Source of the DNA: Klebsormidium nitens
Taxonomy: Eukaryota; Streptophyta; Klebsormidiophyceae; Klebsormidiales; Klebsormidiaceae
Length of the DNA: 64,000 nt
Assembly (NCBI GenBank): GCA_000708835.1
Contig: DF237146.1
Span: 1 to 64,000, forward strand
Direction of reading: 5' to 3'
Shown here one piece after another: positions 56,919 through 64,000 of this stretch (position 1 is the stretch's first letter; every line of letters starts with the position of its first letter). The notes under the pieces are model-generated. The model was not told the DNA's origin. It saw nothing but the letters and a program-made list of their open reading frames with translations, and did not search any database. The position numbers and the translations under genes were made by a program.

Positions 56919-57668
56919 AACGGCTGCGGCGCGCGGCCGCGGTCTGGCACCGTGTGGAAACGAGTGTATCGCGCGACCGTGCGCGTCCGCGCCGGCAGGT
57001 CCCTTTTGGAGGACCCAGGGCAAGCTCTGAAACTCTTTCCTAGAAGGCGGTTAGACCTTACTGATTACCGTCCCCCGTCGATAGCCTAGGGTATGAGCAG
57101 ATCGAACCAACAACTTTCACAGCAATGCCGTCCCGAAGCGACGATGCGGGAACGATGCGCTATCCAGCTGGAGCCAGACATACAGGGGTTTTCAGCCATA
57201 TAGAAAAGAACTTCGAAGAAAGGGACGAGAGTGCTTTCCATAGGAATGGAAAGTCTTAGGAATTCGATGATTGTCAGTAACTCATCACCGTCAGAAGAAA
57301 GGTGATTTGCGCGGGTTGACGGCACAGATCTGCTGCCCCGTCACCGCCAATCTCGGGTGGCGGCATAGGGGCTCCATACGCAGACGGAACTGCGAGTGGA
57401 TCAGTGATGTAACTTCGGTTACGTTACTGAAGCTGATCTGACGTCATGTCACCGAAACTAGCATGATGGGGCTAGTCTCGGCAGAGACGGTGATGAGTGA
57501 TGTGTCCACTTTCGATGTTTTGTTCATAACCAGGTCCGGTGGTTGAGGGGCCGCCGTTTTTGATCAGAAGTGAATTGCAAGGAGGCGCCTCGGCTGTCCG
57601 TCCTTAGTGAAGTGAGGCATCTTAGTGGGTTGTTTAAAAAAGGAGGAACGTGTCCAAGCCTGCTCAAC
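56919..57668. other. intergenic, no gene seen
   Basis: GC-rich to 57,000, with a GCGGCCGC octamer at 56,933, then ordinary DNA. No supported coding or repeat feature. Confidence 0.35.
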
Positions 57669-57751
57669 ATGGCCGCGTTGGTTGAGGGCCGGCGCGGCGA
57701 GATGGCAGGGAAGGGAGAGGTCATCAGCAGTGACGAGATGTACATGCGCAG
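57669..57751 (+). CDS. possible first coding exon, unknown gene
   Basis: ATG at 57669 opens MAALVEGRRGEMAGKGEVIS, then SDEMYMR, and ends at a strong donor (GCGCAG|GTAAGG) after two bases of the next codon. The start context (AACATGGCC) is favourable. No downstream exon with matching phase was identified before the F-box-like copy at 58516, so the gene is unresolved or a fragment. Confidence 0.3.
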
Positions 57752-58515
57752 GTAAGGCGAGCTAAGCGAGTGGGAAGGAGGGTGGGTGAAACTTTTCAGC
57801 GGCGCCGCCTTGGCAGGCGCTCTGAGTTTCTTCTTGCGCCTTAGCGAAATTGCTGAGCAAATGAGCAAGGCAAGATGACTACTTGCTCTTGCTTCTGGTC
57901 TTGAACAAGCGTCAAGCAGAGTCGCTTTGTTCAAGCGACACGCTCACGGCGTCAGCTATGGCTGCTGACGCGACGAGGTTGAAATTCAAATCTCAGCGAG
58001 GGTTATGAGGTTTAAGAGTCACGCGCGACCGCGCGCTCGGCTGGTGGCGCAAAGGCACGCGCAAGGCTGAGCATTCTGGTGCTTTAAGGTTTGACAGGTT
58101 ATCTCATCATCTAGCCACGGGTTATCGCAATGAACGGCTGAGGTGCATTCTCCTAATGAAATGAGAGGGAGACTACTCTGCTGTAATTTCCAGCAGAATC
58201 GACGTCTTTGGGCTCTGGCGACGCAAGGCCGGCCGTCCCGCGCGGCCGCGGGCCAGCTATGGAAGCGGCCGCGCCCGCGTCACTGAAGGCTTTCGGAAAT
58301 TCGACGCGGCAGCGCGGCGCGCCTGCACTGGCCATTGGGCAACAGCCGCCGCCGCGGCCGCGACAATAATGCTGCCAGAACCGTCGGGTCATTGTTCCAT
58401 AGAGCGCTAGCGCGTCGGGCGCAGCTCTCTTCCCCTTCAAGCAGGCCTCTTTCCGCATAAAGAAATTTTCTTGTTTCTCAGAAACTGGCGCGTTCCTTTT
58501 AAAATCCTTGTCAGC
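57752..58515. promoter_or_regulatory. spacer with GC-rich block upstream of copy 18
   Basis: From about 58,195 to 58,370 the DNA is CpG rich with GCGCGGCCGCGGG at 58,238, AAGCGGCCGCGCC at 58,263 and CCGCGGCCGCGAC at 58,352, like the F-box-like spacers. No minus-strand partner gene is recognised. The promoter role is inferred. Confidence 0.35.
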
Positions 58516-59401
58516 ATGATGGAGGGCCTCCCAAGCGACACAGTCTTGGGCATCCTGTTGAAGCTAGCGGTGCAAGACCCTCTCTCTTTGCTGCGGGCGA
58601 CCTTTGCTTGCAAGTGGATCCTCAGAAAGCAACCCTGCCGTCTGGAGGGAAGCATTCTTTGCGCCTTGTCGCAGAGAGATGGGCACGATTCGGGGTGCAA
58701 AGCAAGGTGGGTACAAGAAACTCGCGTTAGTGAGAGCCAGGCATAGATTAGAAGCGGCGAAACCAGGGGGGACAATGATTCGAGAACAAACGCAGGAACA
58801 AGAAAAGTCTAGTTCTGAACAAATCAAGAAGCGGCTCTTGCTCCTGTTTGCAAGAGGCGGCGTGCCGAAGCCCACGAGACATGTCAAGATTCACGTGGCC
58901 CGATACGTGTACCTTTTCAGGCTTCGAGGGAGGCTCTTTCATGATGCTGAAGTTTTTCCAATGGACCACTCGTGCTACGAAGGGGACCCTGAGGTTTTTA
59001 AGTTAACACAAGAGACTCTCCCTCATGTCCCTCTGGAATTCAGGTTCACCAAGTCCGGACAGAAGCTTCTAGGTGCAACGTACAGTGAGATGATCAAAGA
59101 CTGGGAGAAAATCGCACCAGGGGCCGATGGCACCCGCTTAGTCGAGGACGATATCTCCGTGGAAGTCTACGCTTAAATAACCGTCGAAGGGGGCGTCTTG
59201 CCCGTGGCTTGCAAGCCTATAGATAGAATCTACACCCTAAGCTGTAAGGACTGCAGAGGAATAGACTACCAAATCCCAGACTGCGAAACTCCTGTGTATC
59301 TTGTTCCTCAAGGAAAGCACGGTTTCAGCGGCAAGGGTGGTCAGATAGATGACGCCTCGTCCGCGGAAGCAGGACAAAGACTTGTTCAGATTTCGTTCTA
59401 G
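58516..59401 (+). pseudogene. F-box-like copy 18 (type E), frame break and TAA
   Basis: It starts MMEGLPSDTVLGILLKLAVQ and continues DPLSLLRATFACKW. The frame changes near 58,620 to NPAVWREAFFAP, GGYKKLALVRARHRLE, VARYVYLFRLRGRLFH and LLGATYSEMIKDW, reaching DISVEVYA at a TAA (59,174-59,176). The same frame then goes on coding-like (DRIYTLSCKDCRGIDYQIPD, ETPVYLVPQGK) to a TAG at 59,399. The last part matches the C-terminal strand region of other copies. So it has one frame change and one in-frame stop. The type E start and the YSEMIKDW block (YERMLKDW in copy 15) link it to copy 15. Confidence 0.68.
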
Positions 59402-61150
59402 ATGGATCCACATAACCACACACGCCCGTGGAATGATGCATGAGCACATCAGCCTAGGTTTGTGTGTGTTCCAATCGAACTTCTCTATTCCATATGACGC
59501 TGATCAGGCTCGCATACGGTTAGATCTTCGTCAGATACGTGAGCATTTTTCTCTAAGTTCTGTCATTTTTGAACTATTTTTCTGCGGACCCCGTACCGTA
59601 CGCAGCCTGCCCATACAGGAGTGGTGTGTGGAGTCAGCCAAAGTACTTCGATTCATCATGCAATGAGCAGACTATTTTGAAGCCTGCTGACCTAGTGTTT
59701 GGACCGGAATCTTTAATGATTATGACCACGGCGGGAAGCATGTTCCTAATTGAATGATCTTCCTAAGGGAGTATTTCTTCAAGCTTCGCCTGCTTGCAAG
59801 GACACAGAAGATTCGAATCTCTGTACTTGTGGGGTCACGATGGCAGAATCCGTCCATTTGCACGCGTGAATGAAGAACTGCGAGGCGATTCAAAATCATT
59901 TGACGCGTTCCGCGCGCTTCATGGATACATCCTCATAGCAAGGCACTGCTCCTTCGTAGGACATCTTGGAAATTTTCATTTCCCGTTGCCCGTGCTTGTT
60001 TCTGGGTTGTTATGAATGCTCCTACTGCGGATCGGCTGAGTTTCGACAGTCGGTATACGTATGAGCTTGTGCCGCGTCAGCCTGCCAAGATGGTCGGCAC
60101 TGCCAACAGGCGTTTCGATGTTCAGGCAAGTAGCTCGACCGACAGTTTATATTTCATAGAAACTTCTGGTTTTGTGGCGCCGCTTGGAGACCACCAACGT
60201 CCTGCCTGCCTGCCCGATTTCAGGAGGGCAGCTTGACAATTTGAATCGAAGTAATCCGGCAGCAGATCGAGCGATTGAGAGAAAGCAATGACAGCCGCGG
60301 GCTACAGCATCAAAACTGTTTCAAGTTTTTGAAGTGCTGTTTTTGAGATGCAGACACTGAGGACCGTCCAATTTCGTCCCGCTCTTTTTTTTGAAGGGTC
60401 AGTTCTTTGTTTTCCGAGAAGGGGGTCGCTAGGGGCTGACTGAGAGCGATCGAAGCCCAAAAAGGCAACAGAGATCTCTAGAGGTTGTCGCAAATTGTAC
60501 CTTTGAGGCACCTCCGCTTAGTAGTACTCGAGGATCAGATGCAGTTTTTCTCATCTCGTCATCTCTCACTTGAGCTGAGCAGGCTAACTGCGGATTTATG
60601 AGTGTTTTATGAACCAGTCTTCTTGACTGTGCGGCAATCGCGGTGGCACGTTCACTTCCCTTCCGGACATGTGGGCACCGCTAGCTTCAACGTCGTATGG
60701 TGCTCTTACGGATATCAATACTGCTCAAGGGCAATACATGCGATTGAAGTTTGTCACTCTGGCGAACATGACAACTTCTTAGAACGGAGAGTCACTTAAG
60801 AGCGTCTTTCATGCATCTGGCATGTCATCAATATGGCTGGGCACTTGCGGCCACGTGTGCATTGCAGTTTGTCAGTGAGTGAGCGCAGAGAACGTAAAGT
60901 AAACTACTGACACTTTATTTAGGTAGTTGACGACGTCTCTCACATTGAGTTGACGCGAGACACGTGTCTCATTGTTCTCTCATCTCATCTGATTGCCACG
61001 TTCTTGTTACCTCTAAGAAAACGCTACTAGGCTTCGTTTGTGACGCCTGACGATTACTCCGGTGTTCTAGCATATCTTGCAGCAAAACTGTTTCGGCTCG
61101 CTTAGTCCCCATCTTACAAGTGGCAGACGGTCGCGACCGCAGATTCTCTT
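59402..61150. other. intergenic, no gene seen
   Basis: Several short open frames on the plus strand (59,569-60,236) lack motifs, splice support or family similarity. Nothing else was recognised. Confidence 0.35.
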
Positions 61151-61432
61151 CTTATTGCAAAACGTTCCTGTGCGCCAGTCACTGGACACACTCATCTCTA
61201 CTCAAGATTGTCTCTTCACCCGCAGAACCACTCCTTATTGCAAAAACGTTTCTGCGCGCCAGTTTCACTGGACACACTCATGTCTACTCATCTCATTTCA
61301 CTTTTGTGAAACCCTCATCTAGGACCAAAACTTAAAAAAGCCGGTAAGCGCCCGGAAACCCTCATCTAGGACCAAAACTCAAAAACCGGGACGTCCACCG
61401 AAACCCTCATCTAGGACCAAAACTTAAAACCG
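61151..61432. repeat. two small tandem repeats
   Basis: A duplicated block of about 55 bases with an 83-base offset starts at 61151 and 61234 (CTTATTGCAAAA, then GCGCCAGT..CACTGGACACACTCAT). Three units of GAAACCCTCATCTAGGACC follow at 61308, 61355 and 61400, about 46 bases apart. They lie just downstream of the Cys-rich gene's stop. Confidence 0.8.
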
Positions 61433-61504
61433 GTAATTCCCCCGGCCACGCTCGGTTTAGAATACACCCGCGCGCATGCGCCCGGTGGACAATCCCCGGT
61501 TGCT

Positions 61505-62944
61505 CTAACAGTTGTAGGGGACGGGGTTGGCCGCAGTGCCGGTGAAGGTGACGTAAGCGTTGTTGCTGCACGTGGGGGTAGTCGAGGAGCAGCTGCTGGG
61601 GTTAATGCAGCACACCTTCTGGGAGCCCTGTAGAGTGGGTTAACGAAAACCAGGGTCAGCAAATGGGTTCGGAAATGGTCAGCATTAGTATGACTGCAGC
61701 ACACCCTCTACGTCTCCTAACGAGTGGTTTAGCATAAACTCGGGTTAGTGAAAGTCGGTTGAAAACGGGCTAGCAGAGAGACCTTGACTTTTAGCAGTAA
61801 GGTGAATGGCGTCAAAGAGGCGCCTCGGACTCCAAGAACTTACTCGAATTCGTCGAGGTGAACGGGTGTTAGCCGAACCGACGACCATTTTCGATGCAAT
61901 TTGGACAGACTTCTTTGAGGACCATAGTTTGCCTCAATCTCGTTCTCAACGCAATCACAAGTAAGTTCTTGACGCAAGTGAAGTCCTTGTAAGACTCCCT
62001 TGAAGAGCAACACACTCTGGAAACATGCTTTTTCAGCAGCAAAGACTCAAGAGATGAGCATTAAACCAAAGCAAACAGGGAATCTAAGAACGACGAATCG
62101 GAAGTCTAGGAGGACCTAGGGATTCCAATGCTTACGCCGGCGTTGAAGCATGCGTTGGACGGGACGCCGTTGCAAGAAGGGCACGCGGCACCGCCGTTGA
62201 TCAGAGTGAAAGTGATGGGAGGGGGGGGAGGGAAGATGTAGTAGTTGCCGTTCGTGCACGTGGCGCCACCATTGGCGTCCTTGTCACCGCACGAGTCGGG
62301 GTTAATGCAGCAGACGTGAGTGGTGCCACCTGCAAGCGACGAGGAGGGCTGACGTCAGCTAGGGATGACGGCAGCTATGGATGACGTCAGGGCGAACCAA
62401 GGGACGGAAGGGTGGTCTCAAAGCTTGTCCTGACCAGCTGACACTCAACTGTCAAGGTCGTTCTGACAACATTTTGTTTCGGTTTGACCTGACATGCTAA
62501 AGCTAGTCACCAAAAATTGACCGTGGGACCTTACTTTTCGGTGCGCAACTATAGCTGCTCTGTTTAAGGGGCAGGGCAAGGGATGGTTAACGGGAGAACC
62601 TGGATTAGATGCAAACTATATGCCTCTACCGACTCAGCTCCACACATGTCCTACTGAAAATGGGGAAGAAGGAAGTGGCCTAGAACAGAGTGTCAGAAAA
62701 TAAACAGTGGCAGGTTCTGTTCCAAGTCTGGTGCCCATTCTGAAATTTGAACATGAACTTGAAGGGCAAATGTTTTAGAACAGAGTGTCAGGAAAACTGT
62801 GGCAGGTTCTTCTAAGTTGTATGGCCACACAAACATTTTTGGACTTGAACGAGAACAAGAGCTCACCATTGTTGAAGCAGGAGTTGGTGGGGGTGTTGGC
62901 GGGTGAGTTGGGGCATGCGGTCGCTGCGGGCACGGTCGCGCCAG
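61505..62944 (-). CDS. secreted-type Cys-rich repeat protein, 3' exons
   Basis: Minus-strand exons with consistent phase are 62944-62867 (acceptor AATGCAG, donor GTGAGC), 62329-62136 (acceptor CTTGCAG, donor GTAAGC) and 61627-61505 (acceptor CTCTACAG, TAG stop). The encoded 146 residues hold two rounds of one module: ACPNSPANTPTNSCFN then VCCINPDSCG..ATCTNGNYYIF, and ACPSCNGVPSNACFN then VCCINPSSCS..PTCSNNAYVTF. FPPPPPITFT links the rounds. Exon boundaries fall at the same place in each round, just after CFN-(A/N)-G. The disulfide-like spacing and small residues suggest an extracellular or wall protein. The 5' end lies above 62,944 and was not found. Family not recognised. Confidence 0.68.
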
Positions 62945-63171
62945 CTGCATTATTTGAAGGGGTCCTCAGTCAGTCATGAAAGAAAGTTAGTAACCCAGTT
63001 TTTGAAGTAGAAAGTCAGTCAGAAAGTAAGTTCGTCACAAAGCTTACACTCTGCAAGCTGCATTATTTGAAGGGGTCCTCAGTCAGTCATGAACGAAGTT
63101 TATAACGAGTTAACTGAAGGTAAAAGGCAGTCACAAAGTCAATCAGAAAGTAAGTTCGTCACAAGTCTGAA
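62943..63171. repeat. tandem duplication in an intron of the Cys-rich gene
   Basis: GCTGCATTATTTGAAGGGGT, then CCTCAGTCAGTCATGAA, occurs from 62,944 and again from 63,057. Both copies later carry CAGAAAGTAAGTTCGTCACA. The unit is about 113 bases. It includes, on the minus strand, the acceptor AATGCAG of the exon that starts at 62,944. Confidence 0.8.
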
Positions 63172-64000
63172 GGTCCGTCTGAGCTGCACCCTGCAGGGTT
63201 AACCCAGGCGGCAGAAACGTGTCTTAGAGTCAAAGGAGCAGTTACTAAGAAGTCGGTCACAGAGAAAAATGAGGACGCAAGAGAGTTGGTTACAGAATAC
63301 TGGTGGCATACCAGTCGTAAGGGGGGCATTTGAAGCAATGAAAGGCTCATCCTGCGGAAGTATTTGGGCTTGGGGAACGAAATCCAAACCAAAATCATTC
63401 AAGGACACGCTTGAAAGGGATCCCTGAGCTGGGGGGGAGGTTCTTAACGGCAAAGCGCATTCACACCACTCTCAGAGGGACATATAAGGTGGAAAGAGAA
63501 TCAATATATGCCCAAATGCAAATCCTAGAAGGCGGGGCTAAGCAAATGCCATTCTCTTAATTGCATTCAGCGTAACATGACCTGTTGTTCCCCAAAGTAT
63601 GAATTGTATTCTCCCATACTGGCCTCAAAGCAGGCTACTTATTAAGCACATATACAGGAATCCCAGGAAAGGAGAATGTCTAATACTTCCAGCCCCTCAA
63701 AGTAAACTGGACACTACATTAACCCCCTGAAAGCATGCACACAAGTGCCCTAACTTGCCCAACAAAGAAGAACCTTGAAGATTTTGCCCTGGGTTTCAAA
63801 GTAAATTGATGAGACAGGGCTTGACCATATGAGGCCTTTACTCATTGCCACTGCCCATATCTATCCACCAGAACTGAACGACAAAAGCCATGGGAATGAC
63901 AAGTCAAGTTCAGTAATTCTGGTCTTCATGGATGCCCCCTGTAGCTTGGAGCCCGAAAGTCCGTAGCGCAAGTCTAGTGAGCTTGTTAGGTGGTAACTGC
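63172..64000. other. upstream part of the Cys-rich gene or intergenic
   Basis: A minus-strand frame near 63,300-63,430 (SLSSVSLNDFGLDFVPQAQI) follows a pyrimidine-rich acceptor (CCTCCCCCCCAG) and might be an exon, but no phase link to the downstream exons was found. No other feature is supported. Confidence 0.3.

Noticed and set aside
1-64000. tRNA, rRNA, CRISPR arrays, bacterial operons
   Set aside because: No tRNA box A/B pair, rRNA core or spaced-repeat array was recognised by eye. A covariance-model search would be needed to exclude small RNA genes.

Overview
This is nuclear DNA of a eukaryote. The genes carry spliceosomal introns with GT-AG and some GC-AG ends, intergenic spaces are long, many CpG-rich islands are present, and there are no operons, bacterial ribosome sites or CRISPR arrays. 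A long multi-exon gene for a C2CD3-type centriole protein means the organism builds centrioles. Together with F-box-like genes and GC-rich coding DNA this suggests a green lineage organism with flagellate cells, perhaps a streptophyte alga such as Klebsormidium. The genus is a guess, not something the sequence proves.

The dominant feature is an expanded, decaying family of F-box-like genes: about 17 copies and fragments, of which only five have an uninterrupted reading frame. I sort them by N-terminus and body: type A (start MERLPDD), type B (MDxLPSDVV), type C (MEALPGD), type D (MEALPSD, with a conserved KLDSEILALGGYKKL block) and type E (MDGLAVD-like). All share an N-terminal F-box-like segment of about 50 residues. 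The longer copies then have a hydrophobic 'L-R-L-x-G-x-L-L-L-W-G' strand, an 'S-V-E-x-Y-A/G' strand and a C-terminal strand region that I do not recognise. Six times two genes stand head to head across a GC-rich gap dense in GCGGCCGC: A/B at 2.9/3.4 kb and 8.2/8.7 kb, C/D at 38.9/39.1 kb and 42.3/42.7 kb, B/E at 45.9/46.2 kb and 48.5/49.0 kb. The divergent pair, not the single gene, seems to be the unit that duplicated.

Layout: 0-2 kb, an unrecognised multi-exon gene with two reading-frame breaks. 2-12 kb, F-box-like copies. 13-14.8 kb, a broken inverted copy of the 3' end of the C2CD3-like gene, joined to an F-box C-terminal relic. 15.3-16.1 kb, a four-unit tandem repeat. 16.4-22.7 kb, minus-strand exons of one or more unrecognised genes, with several reading-frame defects. 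23.9-36.5 kb, the C2CD3-like gene (plus strand, at least 10 exons, about 2,780 codons, phases consistent throughout). 37.7-52.9 kb, more F-box-like copies, including a 205-base assembly gap that appears to be artificial. 53.1-55.9 kb, a three-exon gene for a membrane glycoprotein. 56.7-59.4 kb, two broken F-box-like copies. 61.5-63 kb, the 3' end of a minus-strand gene for a secreted protein with repeated cysteine motifs.

Many copies differ from an intact relative by one or two single-base frame changes. From one sequence I cannot separate true pseudogenes from assembly indels; read data and transcripts would.
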